Counted from the stretch's first letter, positions 6,527 to 15,272 are shown. The stretch is 42,963 bases of DNA from an uncultured Senegalimassilia sp. (GCF_934632265.1 NZ_CAKTYH010000004.1:1-42963), one strand, 5' to 3'. Notes: generated by a model not told the origin, from the letters alone. Program-made: numbers and translations.

Positions 6527-7444
6527 CTAGCCGACGAGGAAGCCGGGGCGGGGGCGAACCCAGGTGGTCGTCGCCGAGTTGTAGTTGGCATTGCCGTTAT
6601 CGTAGACGTAGCACACGTAGGACGAGGAGCCACCCATGACGGAACGCAGCCACCAAGAGTACCGAGTTCCGTTCAAGCGGTGCGCGGTATCGCGGAACAG
6701 GTCGAACTGGCAGTCGAAGCCCACGCTGTAGCCCTTGGTGCCCCACACTGGGCAGCCGTACACCTCCATCTCTGACAGGGACCACACCTTGCCGATATCC
6801 TGCCAGCTCCAGTTGTTGGAGTCGGTGAGCGCCCCGCTCGCGCTGTACCTCTCCTCCAGCAGGACGCGCTGGGTGAGCAGGTACTTGGTCAGGCCCTCGG
6901 GCAGGCACGCCTCGAAGGCCGTCTCCCACGCCTTGAGGTTGCTCCCCAGGTAGGGGTTCTTGGTCTCGGCCGTCCCTTGGTTGGTGTTGGTGGTGTTCCA
7001 CATCAGAAAGCTGTCGTTGGCCACGCCGGTCACGGTTTTGGCCACGGACACGGGAGCGGACGCCACGAACGCGATGTGGTGCCCCTTGCTGTTGTCGCCG
7101 CAGTACAGGTACGGGTCGATGTGGGCCAAAAGGAAACGCACGGACTGCTGGGCCGCCACGTTTGACGCGCTCACGAGCGGCACGTCGATGTAGTCGCCCA
7201 CGCGCATGCCGCTGAAGTTCGCGGCCTGCACGCGCTTGTGCAGCGCGTCGTAGATGGTGACGGAGCCGGAGACCTCGCCCGCGAGAAGCGTTGCGAGCGA
7301 CTGGCCCGGGTACTTGCCGATCAGGCCCTGTCGGTTGTACTCGGCGTTGTTGAGAGCCGTGGTGGCGTTGGTGCGGGCCAGTGAGTCGATGATCTCATGG
7401 CTCACCCCGTTCACGTTAAAGCGCTCGGCGTTTACGTTTGCCAT
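6527..7444 (-). CDS. DGR variable protein (C-type-lectin-like receptor-binding protein)
   Basis: 305 residues, probably the tail-tip ligand that meets the host surface. The C-terminal half has the CLec pattern of DGR targets: TDSNNWSWQDIGKVWSLSEMEVYG, FDLFRDTAHRLNGTRYSWWLRS, and the end WVRPRPGF (residues 295-302). The VR covers residues 260-303. Compared with the TR, N263 becomes S, N276 becomes Y, N281 becomes Y, N282 becomes D, and G301 is silent. The N-terminal 150 residues are a separate domain for tail attachment or trimer formation. The coiled-coil gene before it ends 13 bases upstream and may form the stalk. Confidence 0.92.
   Translation of the reverse strand: MANVNAERFNVNGVSHEIIDSLARTNATTALNNAEYNRQGLIGKYPGQSLATLLAGEVSGSVTIYDALHKRVQAANFSGMRVGDYIDVPLVSASNVAAQQSVRFLLAHIDPYLYCGDNSKGHHIAFVASAPVSVAKTVTGVANDSFLMWNTTNTNQGTAETKNPYLGSNLKAWETAFEACLPEGLTKYLLTQRVLLEERYSASGALTDSNNWSWQDIGKVWSLSEMEVYGCPVWGTKGYSVGFDCQFDLFRDTAHRLNGTRYSWWLRSVMGGSSSYVCYVYDNGNANYNSATTTWVRPRPGFLVG
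6538..6665 (-). repeat. DGR variable repeat (VR)
   Basis: Last 128 bases of homology to the TR inside the variable gene. Differences on the plus strand (TR to VR) are T5803 to G6542, T5862 to C6601, T5865 to A6604, T5880 to A6619, T5918 to G6657 and T5919 to A6658. Every one is an adenine on the coding strand of the TR. The GC-only 3' end and the downstream stem-loop fit known homing signals. Confidence 0.95.
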
Positions 7445-7456
7445 TCGTTTTCCTTT

Positions 7457-8182
7457 CTATGCGAGCACGATGGTCGTGCCGGATACCGTGCAGGAGGAAC
7501 CGAGTTTTACGGTTCCGTCCTCGAACGTTGCCTTTGAAGACGGCGCGTACACCGTGCCGTCCATGAACACGAACTTGCCGCTCGACTCAGCGAGCATGTT
7601 TGCCAGGATCGCGTTCTGCTCGCGCAGCGCCGCGATGTCCGAATCGCCCGCGCTTCCTTGCGCAACGGAGTTGGCGATCTGCAACGCCTGGTTGGCCGCC
7701 GCGTCAGCACGCGATGCCGCGCCGTTTGCCGCCGAGGTCGCGTTGCTCGATGCCTGTTGGTCGGCGATATGCTCGTCATGGCGCTGGCTTTCGGCCTTTT
7801 TGCGTTCGATCTCGGCGTTCGATCGGCTCGTCTCGTTGTTCTGGCGCGTGGTTTCGGCATTCTTTCGCGCAGTTTCGTTGTCTTGACGTGTTGTCTCGGC
7901 GTTCTTGCGCGACGTCTCGTTGTTCTTGCGGGTTGTCTCGTTGTTGCCGCGCTCGGTCTCAGCCGTTTTCCGAGCGTTCTCGTTTGACACGCGCGTTTTC
8001 TCGGCCGTTTCAGCGCTTTCCGTCATGGTCTTGCAGTTGGCGGCTGCTGTCTTTGCCTCTTCCGCCGCCTCCACGGCAAGCGTTGACTCGATGCGGTAAA
8101 TAGAGCCGTCAGTCGTTCTCACGCGGTCGATGTTGCCGTTCTCGTTGAGGACAAACGCCGCGATCTGCGTTTCGTCTGCCAT
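7457..8182 (-). CDS. Coiled-coil tail stalk protein with heptad repeats
   Basis: 241 residues. The N-terminal 35 residues read like a fibre attachment segment (FVLNENGNIDRVRTTDGSIYRIESTLA). Residues 61-134 are about ten 7-residue units of the type NNETTRK/NAETTRQ, a polar coiled coil. After an Ala-rich helix the C-terminus is a short beta-rich cap (KFVFMDGTVYAPSSKATFEDGTVKLGSSC). The gene directly precedes the DGR variable protein, so it probably forms the trimeric fibre shaft that displays it. No enzymatic motif is seen. Confidence 0.8.
   Translation of the reverse strand: MADETQIAAFVLNENGNIDRVRTTDGSIYRIESTLAVEAAEEAKTAAANCKTMTESAETAEKTRVSNENARKTAETERGNNETTRKNNETSRKNAETTRQDNETARKNAETTRQNNETSRSNAEIERKKAESQRHDEHIADQQASSNATSAANGAASRADAAANQALQIANSVAQGSAGDSDIAALREQNAILANMLAESSGKFVFMDGTVYAPSSKATFEDGTVKLGSSCTVSGTTIVLA
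7781..8002 (-). repeat. 21-base tandem repeats encoding coiled-coil heptads
   Basis: About ten degenerate 21-base units encode heptads with the core N-E-T-x-R-K/Q. Unit copy number could change by recombination or slippage and alter fibre length in whole heptads without a frameshift. Confidence 0.8.
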
Positions 8183-8192
8183 CGCACCTCCT

Positions 8193-8447
8193 CTACTTCG
8201 CGATGATTCCGGTTACTATGGCCTGCGGCCCGATCGTCTCGACAATGCAGCGGTCGCCTGCCTTGGCGCTTGAACAGCCAGTGGTCATCGGTAGACCGGA
8301 AAGCGTGGCCCCCGACATCGAGACGGTAACCTTCGCGTCGGATATCGATTTGACCGTGGCGAAGCCCATGGAATGGCCCGAGCCGCCTTTCGGCGTGAAA
8401 AGCTCGGCGAGCATGTCGCCCGCGTTGCTTATGTCGTTAACGTTCAA
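8193..8447 (-). CDS. Small phage tail-associated protein, unknown
   Basis: 84 residues. It begins MNVNDISNAGDMLAEL and continues as a predicted small beta-barrel (MGFATVKSISDAKVTVSMSG, then VIVTGIIAK-like strands at the end). The layout resembles short OB-like or collar proteins found between tail-tip genes. Its ATG overlaps the end of the gene before it. I do not recognise a named family. Confidence 0.75.
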   Translation of the reverse strand: MNVNDISNAGDMLAELFTPKGGSGHSMGFATVKSISDAKVTVSMSGATLSGLPMTTGCSSAKAGDRCIVETIGPQAIVTGIIAK

Positions 8448-9519
8448 AGCGTCTCATCTCCAATTCCATCGGGCATCCTCCCACGAGGGTGAGAGTCTGC
8501 TTCCTGATTGCGAAGTTCCCGCTGATACCCTCGCTTGGCCAGCGCACGTCGATAGCGTCGGAAATGCCGACGGGCGCGTAGATGTGTGTGGCCGTTAGGC
8601 GGTGGATAGCCGATTGCTCTGTGGCAAGCAGGCTTTGCGCCTCGGCATTCGCGTTTGCCTGCCGCTCGGCTGCTGTGCTTCCGTGAGGAAGCTCGCTTCG
8701 CGTGTAGGAAACCGCCTTGCGCCAGCCACGGCGCACGGTCGAGTACTCGCTGTTCGGGTCGGAGTCGATGGCGGTGCCGCGTATGCTCTCGTCGCTCGTC
8801 GAGTAGTCGATATGGACGACGTTCGCTACCTTCGACTTGTCGAACTCCTCGGTGCCGTCGTCCACGAAGCGTGCGCCCTTGCCCTCTTCCATGACCATGG
8901 TTGGCGCTCGCTTGTCGGGCTCGATGTACTTCCGCAGCAGCACTCGGCCCAGCGGGTCGCATGAAGCGGAGCTGAACCCAGCCGCCGCGAGAAGCGCGTT
9001 GACAGCCTTTAGGCGGGTTCGGTAGTTGCTCTCTCCGTTTCCGATCGCTCCGACCACCCACGCCGTCGTGAGCTTGAAGTCCGATTGGTCGGCGATCACC
9101 TCAAGGCCGGCCTCGCGCAGCAGCTTCGCCGCATAGTCAACGGCGTTCGTGCCGGCGGGAACCGATCTCGGCTGGTCGAACTCGTCCTCGTCAACTTCGG
9201 CCAATCGCCCGGAAAGGTCTGCCTCGGCCAGCGCCTGGCCGATCGGGCGCTTCGGCGTTGACACGAGGAAGGTTCCAAGAGGCTCAAGGTGAATAGAGCC
9301 ATCTGGGAACGCTGCCTCAAGGTACACGCGCAAAAGGTCGCTCCCGAGGTCTAGCGCGCCCTTGTAGCTGACCTTGCCCGTCTCGTAGTTGGTATCCAGG
9401 TTGCGCTCGATCGTCCCGCCGTTGCAGATGTTCCTAAGCCGCTCGACGTCTAGGTTCGTCTTGCGGTCTACGCGCATGTAGCGGTAGGACGATGCGAAGC
9501 GCTTCTTCCAATCAGGCAT
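8437..9519 (-). CDS. Tail tip protein (minor tail component)
   Basis: 360 residues starting MPDWKKRFASSYRYMRVDR. The middle carries LLREAGLEVIADQSDF and RTRLKAVNALLAAAGFSSASCDPLGRVLLRKY. This layout resembles baseplate-hub/tail-associated proteins of actinophages placed after the Fn3 tail protein. The early GGTIERNLDTNYETGKVSYKG segment is beta-rich and probably docks to the tail tip. Function is inferred from position and style; no catalytic motif is visible. Confidence 0.75.
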   Translation of the reverse strand: MPDWKKRFASSYRYMRVDRKTNLDVERLRNICNGGTIERNLDTNYETGKVSYKGALDLGSDLLRVYLEAAFPDGSIHLEPLGTFLVSTPKRPIGQALAEADLSGRLAEVDEDEFDQPRSVPAGTNAVDYAAKLLREAGLEVIADQSDFKLTTAWVVGAIGNGESNYRTRLKAVNALLAAAGFSSASCDPLGRVLLRKYIEPDKRAPTMVMEEGKGARFVDDGTEEFDKSKVANVVHIDYSTSDESIRGTAIDSDPNSEYSTVRRGWRKAVSYTRSELPHGSTAAERQANANAEAQSLLATEQSAIHRLTATHIYAPVGISDAIDVRWPSEGISGNFAIRKQTLTLVGGCPMELEMRRFER

Positions 9520-11821
9520 TGTTCGGCTCCTCGAATACGTCGTGCTCTATCTTCACGGATGCCGACCAAAGCCCCGGCGCTTTGAGCGATTCGCTGAACG
9601 TCATCGCTCCGAAGGCGCGCTCGCCAGCGAGGCCGCGCCACCAGCCCTGCCATTGGCTCTTCATGGCGCGTCGGAAGGCGTCGTGGCCGTCGCGGCGGAA
9701 AAGGCACGAGGCGGATGTGGCAAGGTCGCACTCGTCGAGCAGGTACGACATCGGAAGCCCGCCGTTCTCCCCGCCGTCGGCGAAGTGGTAGCTCTTGTAG
9801 CTGCGCGCCGCAGACGTGGAGTAGCCCGCATCAAGCTCCATCTTGATGAGCGTTGACGCATCCTGCCCGAAATTGAGCGCCATGCAGCTCGCAAGCAGCT
9901 TCGCGTCGATCTCGGCATACGCAGACGTTCCGTTCGCGGCCGTGCCTGTTGCGCGGTACTTCATGTCCGCATTGAGCGGCGGAACGCGGTCGATCGTCTC
10001 CTGGGCATCGAGCAGGCCGCTTGCCAGCGTGCTTGAATCATCGTCGTAGATTCGCTCGACGATGAAGCTCTCGCACTTCGATGCGCTGCCAAGCACAAGC
10101 TCGTGGCCATCGCACGTGATCGTTCCCAACATGGGAAGCTCGTTGTTGTCCTCGTCGTAGGTCATCGGGCCGATAAGCGTCGTTTCCTCGACGTTGTAGG
10201 CTGAAACGCCGTTCTCGACCTTCACGTGGCATGTAAGGTCGTCGCCGTAGGAAACGGTGACCACCGGCGTCGCAGGTTCCGCCCAATGCGTCCTGAATCG
10301 GCGCGTGGCGGTTTTCGACAACCCGGAGCCGCCGACGACCACAAGCGTGAGCATGTAGTCGATGCCGTTTTTGATGGTCGCGTAGCTGCCGAACTGCACG
10401 GGCTGCAAGCTCGTGACGTCTGCGGTGGCGACAACTGCGCCGCCGACCTCGGCAAGGGAAAGCGTTGCCTGGGCGATGCCCGTCTCGTCGGACGCGGCCA
10501 CGCTTACGGTGAGCGGAACCTGGTCGATCAGGATGCCATCGGTGGCGGGCGATGCCACCCAGCACTGCGGGTAGTCGGCGACGACGATCGCCACATATCC
10601 AGACCATGCGCCCCAATCGGCATGGAGGCCCTTGGTGCGCACGCGCGCCTTCCAGTTGCCTTTCGCGAGCGCCACGGATGCGCTTTTGGCGGTCGTGTAC
10701 GACTTGGTGATCGTCTCTGGGCCGCTGAACTCGATCTGCGCGGCGGTCTGTGCCGAGCCGTCCTGATGGTTGGGCACCCATGCCACGCTTGCCGCTGTTC
10801 CGGTCGGCACGACGGAGCTTGCGGTCACCTTCGGGGCGAGCGGCGGCGTGATCGTCGTGACGGAGTTCGATTTGACCCACGAGGAGGCAAGGCTTCCGCG
10901 CTTGGCCCTGACCCTGTATACGACCGTTCCCGCAGGAGCGGCCTTGTCGTGTAGGTCGAGCCAAGCGGGGTCTTCACCCTCGGTGCTGGCCGTTATGGAC
11001 GACCATGTGCTGCCGCCGTCCGTCGAGCGCTGGATGTCCCATGCGGCTGCATATGTCCAAGCACCGTAGACGCGAAGCGTTACTTCGGTGGCGCCCGCCT
11101 TAACGGCCTCCACGCGCGATGGCGCGGAGGGCGTGGTGTAGGCGGTTCCGCAGGACACGTGCGTGGAATTGCCGCCAGGGCCGTGGGCGCAAAGGCGGTA
11201 CTCGTATTTATGGCCCGGCTTCGTGGAGTTGTCGGTGTAGTTGGTCACGTCCCACGACACGTCGGCGATATTGACCCATGAGCCGTCGTCGGTGCGTCGA
11301 TCGACGTACACGCCAGCCCAAGGGTATGCGCCGTCCATGCCCGTGTAATCGACGTCCCACGTGATCTTGTGCGAGGTGTCGGAAACGCGAGCAAGCTTCG
11401 GATTCCTGGGCGGATGCGGCTGCGAGTACCCGCGCTGGGGAATCCAAGCGTACTCCGTTGCCCAGGCGTCGCCGCCCGCGCTGCCGTAGTAGTTGTTGTA
11501 CGTCTTGCCGTAGACGTGGATCTGCACGGAGCAGTTCCAGCCGCTGGCTCCGCGCCCGACGTCCACGGTGAAGGTCACGGCGTCGCGCGTGGCCCAGTTG
11601 CCGTAGTTGTTGAGCAGCACGTCGCGCGACCTGTAGGTGACGCCGTTGACGATTACGTCATAGTGCGTGCCGTACTGCGCGGCGTACTTGTCTTCGAGCG
11701 CGGCGGTGACTGTGATGCGCGAGGTGGTGTCATTGACGGTGTTCACCGCATCGACCGAGATGTAGCCGCAATACCAGCGGTTGAGCCCCGCGATCTGGAT
11801 CTCTCTTGTATAGGTTCCCAC
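9512..11821 (-). CDS. Minor tail protein with fibronectin type III domains
   Basis: 769 residues. After a beta-rich N-terminal domain (1-130), three Fn3-like repeats follow at about 133-230 (PPRNPKLARVSDTSHKITWDV), 231-325 (PSAPSRVEAVKAGATEVTLRVYG) and 328-410 (PPLAPKVTASSVVPTGTAASVAWV). The C-terminal 350 residues include LDAQETIDRVPPLNADMKYRATG and end EHDVFEEPNNA, resembling the distal tail/adsorption part of Gram-positive siphophages. Fn3 modules on phage tails are thought to touch cell-surface carbohydrates. It overlaps the next gene by eight bases. Confidence 0.85.
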   Translation of the reverse strand: MGTYTREIQIAGLNRWYCGYISVDAVNTVNDTTSRITVTAALEDKYAAQYGTHYDVIVNGVTYRSRDVLLNNYGNWATRDAVTFTVDVGRGASGWNCSVQIHVYGKTYNNYYGSAGGDAWATEYAWIPQRGYSQPHPPRNPKLARVSDTSHKITWDVDYTGMDGAYPWAGVYVDRRTDDGSWVNIADVSWDVTNYTDNSTKPGHKYEYRLCAHGPGGNSTHVSCGTAYTTPSAPSRVEAVKAGATEVTLRVYGAWTYAAAWDIQRSTDGGSTWSSITASTEGEDPAWLDLHDKAAPAGTVVYRVRAKRGSLASSWVKSNSVTTITPPLAPKVTASSVVPTGTAASVAWVPNHQDGSAQTAAQIEFSGPETITKSYTTAKSASVALAKGNWKARVRTKGLHADWGAWSGYVAIVVADYPQCWVASPATDGILIDQVPLTVSVAASDETGIAQATLSLAEVGGAVVATADVTSLQPVQFGSYATIKNGIDYMLTLVVVGGSGLSKTATRRFRTHWAEPATPVVTVSYGDDLTCHVKVENGVSAYNVEETTLIGPMTYDEDNNELPMLGTITCDGHELVLGSASKCESFIVERIYDDDSSTLASGLLDAQETIDRVPPLNADMKYRATGTAANGTSAYAEIDAKLLASCMALNFGQDASTLIKMELDAGYSTSAARSYKSYHFADGGENGGLPMSYLLDECDLATSASCLFRRDGHDAFRRAMKSQWQGWWRGLAGERAFGAMTFSESLKAPGLWSASVKIEHDVFEEPNNA

Positions 11822-11823
11822 GT

Positions 11824-14421
11824 CTACCTCCTCGCCGTGGAAGAGCGGCGTGCGGCGGATACCAGCACGTCGATGGCGTTAGCCACCGCGATGTCTGCGT
11901 CTGCCGTGTTGCCGTCGATGGTCATGTAATAGGTGTCGCCGCCGGCCACCGCTCCGACTGCGGCTGCGGCTCCGGTCTCGTAGGTGACATCAGGCCCGCC
12001 GAACGACATGCTCAGCTCGTCGGCGAAGCCCGAAACGGTGTCCTTCACGCCCTCGAAGCGCTTCTTGAGGCCCGTTTCGAGCGACTGCATGATCCAGCCG
12101 CCGTTGGGGATCAGGAGCCTCAAGTCCTTGCGCTTCGGGCCTTTCAGGCTCGCGATCGTTCCGGCGATGCCGGACACGAAGTCGTAGACGCCGCCGATAG
12201 TCGACTTGATGCCGTTGAGCAGGCCGCTCACGATGGAGCTGCCGGCGCTGTAGAGCAGTGAGCCGAGGTTGCCGAGAGCGCCTACGATTCGTCCGGGGAT
12301 CGAGGAAACGAAGCTCACCACGGAGTTGATGCCGCTCGAAACGCCGTTGGTGATTCCGCTCCAAGCGTTGTTGAGGATGCCCTGCACGGTGTTCCACGCC
12401 GAGCTCCAAAGGCTCTGCACGGTCGAGAGGCCGCTTGAGATGAACGACTTGACGTTGTTTATGCCGCCCTGCACGACGGACTTGATCGTGTTCCAGAGGT
12501 TCGTCAGCCGATTGCCGATCGCCGACCAGATGGAATCCCAGACGCTTTGGATCAGCGCAAGGCCGTTCGTGATGACCGCCTGGATGAACGCAACACCGCC
12601 GTTGACGATGTTCTCGATGATGCTCCATACGCTCGAAGCGAGCGCCTGGATGCCGTTCCACACGCTGCCCCAGTCCTGGTTGATGATGCCGAGGACGATC
12701 GTCACGATCGCCTGGATGGCGTTCATCGCTGCGGTGACGATTGCGGAGATGTACGGCCAAACGGCGTCGATAACGGCCTGGATGGCGGTCATGGTTGAGC
12801 TGAAGATCTCGACCATGACGGGCAGAACCGTGCTGATGATCGTCTGGATCACCGTAAGAACACCAGTGATTACTTCCTGGATAACGGGCATGTTCGCCGT
12901 TATGAGGTCGGTAATCTGCTGGATGATCGGGCAGAGCGTGGTTGTTATCACGAGCGCGATCTGGCCCACCACGTCTATGATCGTGCTGATGATTGGCACG
13001 AGTCCCGAAACGATGGTGGCGATCACAGGGGCCACCGCAGCTACCAGGCCGCCAAGTGCGAGCGCGAAGCTGTTCACAACGATAACGGCGGCGGCAAAGA
13101 GACCTTGGAGCGGTTCGGCAAGCCCGGTGAGCGACTGGAACGCGGGGGCAAGCGATGACGCGATGCTGGATGCTATGCCGATGATTTGGTTTCGGAACGC
13201 CTCGTTGGTGGCCATGCTGTAAGCGAAGATCGCCGCAAATGCAGTGATGGCGGCAACGGCAACGGCGGCAGGTGCGCTCAGCGCCGCAAAGCCTGTGGCA
13301 ACGCCCTTAATTGCAGGAATAATCCCGCCCGTGAGCGAGTTTGCCAAAGCGCCGAGAACTGGGATCTGGCCGATAAGCCCGCCCAACGACACGGCGGCAA
13401 GTCCCGCCAGAGCGGCTGCTGCGATCTTGCCGCCCGTTCCGAGCTGCGAGAGGTCAACGCCCTTGATCTTCTCGGCCAGCCCGTCGAGGAACGTGCAAAG
13501 CTTCTCGGCTGCTCCGCCGGTGCGCGTGAGGTTGCCCTGAGCGTCGTAGGTGACGCCCAAGAACTCGCCGAAAGCGGTGGAAAGCGGCTTGATGGCCGCG
13601 CGGCACGAGTTGAGAACCCCACGGATGGAGTTGAACACGGGGATGGCGGAGTCCTTGAGCGGTGTCATCCAGTCCTGGCCGATCTTGGAAAGCGCTGCTT
13701 TCATGTTCGCCATGGAGCCGGTAAACGACTCGTTGGCTGCTTTTGCGGAATCGCCGAAAGACGCGTACATGGCGTCGGAGAACGTCTGAAAGTCGATCTT
13801 GCCGGCTGTGACCATCTTGGAAACCTCGTCGGAGGACTTGCCGAGATAGGTTGATAGCACGGAGATCGCATTGATGCCTCGGTCTGTGAACTGGGCCACC
13901 TGCTCGCCCGAGAGCTTGCCGTTGGCGGCAACCTTTGCCCAGATCGACGAGAGGTCGCCGAGGTCTTGAGAGAACGTTGCGGCGGTGCCGACGCAGCCGT
14001 TGAGGGCCTTTTCCATGTCGGAGCCTGCCGCAACGCCGGAAGCCGCCAGCTGAGCCGCAGCCGTCGCTGCTGTGTCGAAGCCGAAGGCGGTTCCATCTAC
14101 GGAATCTTGGATCGTCTGGTAGAAGTCGCCCCATTCGAGCTTCATGCCCTTGAACATGGCCTGCGCCTTCTCGATGTTGAGGGCGCGGCTCATGCCGCCC
14201 GTGGCGGCTAGCGTGGTGACGCCTGCGGTCACCGTGCCGATCGCGGTGGCGATGGACTTGCCAACGCTGCCGAAGCTTGAGGCGAAGAAGCCGGCAACCT
14301 GCGAGCCTACGGACTTGGCGGTGTCCTTGAGGCCGCTGAGCTTGGAGGCGGACTTGTCGAGGCCGCCGTCCATGTTGGAGCCGTTGTAGGTTCCCTTTGC
14401 GGATAGAACGTAATCAGCCAT
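11824..14421 (-). CDS. Tape measure protein
   Basis: 865 residues from ATG 14421, set by a GGGGAGG site 12 bases upstream and overlapping the chaperone stop. It has the long helical and hydrophobic composition of tape measure proteins. The N-terminal 250 residues include GFDTAATAAAQLAASG and FTDRGINAISVLSTYLGKS, typical of the tape-measure domain. Long hydrophobic helices run through 380-560, and Trp-rich repeats (WNTIKSVVQGG, WNTVQGILNNAW) through 590-700. At about 0.15 nm per residue it would set a tail near 130 nm (inference). Confidence 0.95.
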   Translation of the reverse strand: MADYVLSAKGTYNGSNMDGGLDKSASKLSGLKDTAKSVGSQVAGFFASSFGSVGKSIATAIGTVTAGVTTLAATGGMSRALNIEKAQAMFKGMKLEWGDFYQTIQDSVDGTAFGFDTAATAAAQLAASGVAAGSDMEKALNGCVGTAATFSQDLGDLSSIWAKVAANGKLSGEQVAQFTDRGINAISVLSTYLGKSSDEVSKMVTAGKIDFQTFSDAMYASFGDSAKAANESFTGSMANMKAALSKIGQDWMTPLKDSAIPVFNSIRGVLNSCRAAIKPLSTAFGEFLGVTYDAQGNLTRTGGAAEKLCTFLDGLAEKIKGVDLSQLGTGGKIAAAALAGLAAVSLGGLIGQIPVLGALANSLTGGIIPAIKGVATGFAALSAPAAVAVAAITAFAAIFAYSMATNEAFRNQIIGIASSIASSLAPAFQSLTGLAEPLQGLFAAAVIVVNSFALALGGLVAAVAPVIATIVSGLVPIISTIIDVVGQIALVITTTLCPIIQQITDLITANMPVIQEVITGVLTVIQTIISTVLPVMVEIFSSTMTAIQAVIDAVWPYISAIVTAAMNAIQAIVTIVLGIINQDWGSVWNGIQALASSVWSIIENIVNGGVAFIQAVITNGLALIQSVWDSIWSAIGNRLTNLWNTIKSVVQGGINNVKSFISSGLSTVQSLWSSAWNTVQGILNNAWSGITNGVSSGINSVVSFVSSIPGRIVGALGNLGSLLYSAGSSIVSGLLNGIKSTIGGVYDFVSGIAGTIASLKGPKRKDLRLLIPNGGWIMQSLETGLKKRFEGVKDTVSGFADELSMSFGGPDVTYETGAAAAVGAVAGGDTYYMTIDGNTADADIAVANAIDVLVSAARRSSTARR

Positions 14422-14836
14422 TCGGTTTCGCACCTCCCCATGGCGTCCAAGGCGGGTTCTTGCGGTATTGCTCCTTCAGGGCGTCGATCTCGGCGTGGGT
14501 GAAGTCCGTCTCGCGGAACTCGCCGTTGCGCTTCTGCCAGAGCTTGTAGGTCTTCTTGGAAAGGCAGTTGGCTACGGCGACCTGAACCGCATCCTTGAGC
14601 AGGTTGGAGTCGCGAACCGTCGCGGTCTCAAGCTCCTTGCGCACGAACATGAGCTGGACGGGCGTGTGCTGGGCGTACTGCTCGTAGTCCCAGCCGAGAC
14701 GCGCGGCGAAGAACGCGAAATCGGCCTCCCTGTGGAACAGGGCAGCGTCTTCGGCATCCTCGCCGCGCTTTTGAACGGTCTTGAAGTACTCGAAGCCCGT
14801 TAGGCGAGTGAGAGCGCGTTCTGTGCGCCCATGAAT
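14414..14836 (-). CDS. Tail assembly chaperone GT, frameshifted C-terminal part
   Basis: 140 residues reached only by a -1 shift from the upstream chaperone; no good start of its own is seen. It reads LTGFEYFKTVQKRGEDAEDA, then the tail-chaperone-like FAARLGWDYEQYAQHTPVQLMFVRKELE, and ends PPWTPWGGAKPNG, overlapping the tape measure start. The fused product would be about 282 residues (142 + 140). As in lambda gpG/gpGT, both forms coat the tape measure protein during tail assembly. Confidence 0.85.
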   Translation of the reverse strand: MHGRTERALTRLTGFEYFKTVQKRGEDAEDAALFHREADFAFFAARLGWDYEQYAQHTPVQLMFVRKELETATVRDSNLLKDAVQVAVANCLSKKTYKLWQKRNGEFRETDFTHAEIDALKEQYRKNPPWTPWGGAKPNG

Positions 14837-15261
14837 AAAAAAGCGCAGTCGCGCTGAAGGGCCAGCATCACGGCCTGGTACACGGCGGGGTAGCCGTTGG
14901 CCTCGATCAGCTTGTTAACAATCTCCTCGCCCTTGTTCGGGATGAAGTAGCCGCCGCCCACGAGCTTCAGACCGTAGCCGGCAATGGCGGAAAGCTCCTT
15001 GAACGTGAACATGCCGTCGTTCTTGTAGAAAGAGGCGATGATGGGCGTGTGGCGCTCCTCGTAGAGGTCGATGCGCTTTCGCGTGAAGGCGATCTCGCAC
15101 TCGCGCCCCTTGACGGTGAACGTTGCGCGCTCCATCTCTTCGATGTCCTGCTCAAGCTCTCCCTTGAACTCCTCCTTGACGGAATCTTCGAGGGCGTCTT
15201 CCAGCTCCTCGTCGGACTCGTTGCCCTCGATGAACTCGTCGAAATCCTTCTCTTCTGCCAT
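14800..15261 (-). CDS. Tail assembly chaperone G
   Basis: 153 residues from ATG 15261 behind AAGGAGCAC. The acidic N-terminus (FDEFIEGNESDEELEDALEDS) leads into a helical core with FTVKGRECEIAFTRKRIDLYEE and GYFIPNKGEEIVNKLIEANG. Place between major tail protein and tape measure, plus the slippery site near its end, identify it as the short chaperone. It keeps the tape measure soluble until the tail tube polymerises. Confidence 0.9.
   Translation of the reverse strand: MAEEKDFDEFIEGNESDEELEDALEDSVKEEFKGELEQDIEEMERATFTVKGRECEIAFTRKRIDLYEERHTPIIASFYKNDGMFTFKELSAIAGYGLKLVGGGYFIPNKGEEIVNKLIEANGYPAVYQAVMLALQRDCAFLFMGAQNALSLA
14836..14842 (-). other. Programmed -1 frameshift slippery site (TTTTTTA)
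   Basis: The coding strand reads GCT-TTT-TTA, a canonical X-XXY-YYZ heptamer (T TTT TTA), 11 codons before the stop of the first chaperone frame. A -1 slip leads without interruption into the second frame down to 14414. Position and frame are what siphophage tail chaperones use. Confidence 0.9.
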
Positions 15262-15272
15262 TCGTGTGCTCC

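Noticed and set aside
9512-11821. A second DGR target in the Fn3 tail protein
   Set aside because: No stretch similar to the TR was found there or elsewhere except 6538-6665, and the protein lacks the CLec ending.
12269-13222. A 317-residue plus-strand frame rich in Met/Thr/Ile opposite the tape measure
   Set aside because: Antisense echo of the hydrophobic tape measure repeats; no ribosome site and no neighbours on that strand.
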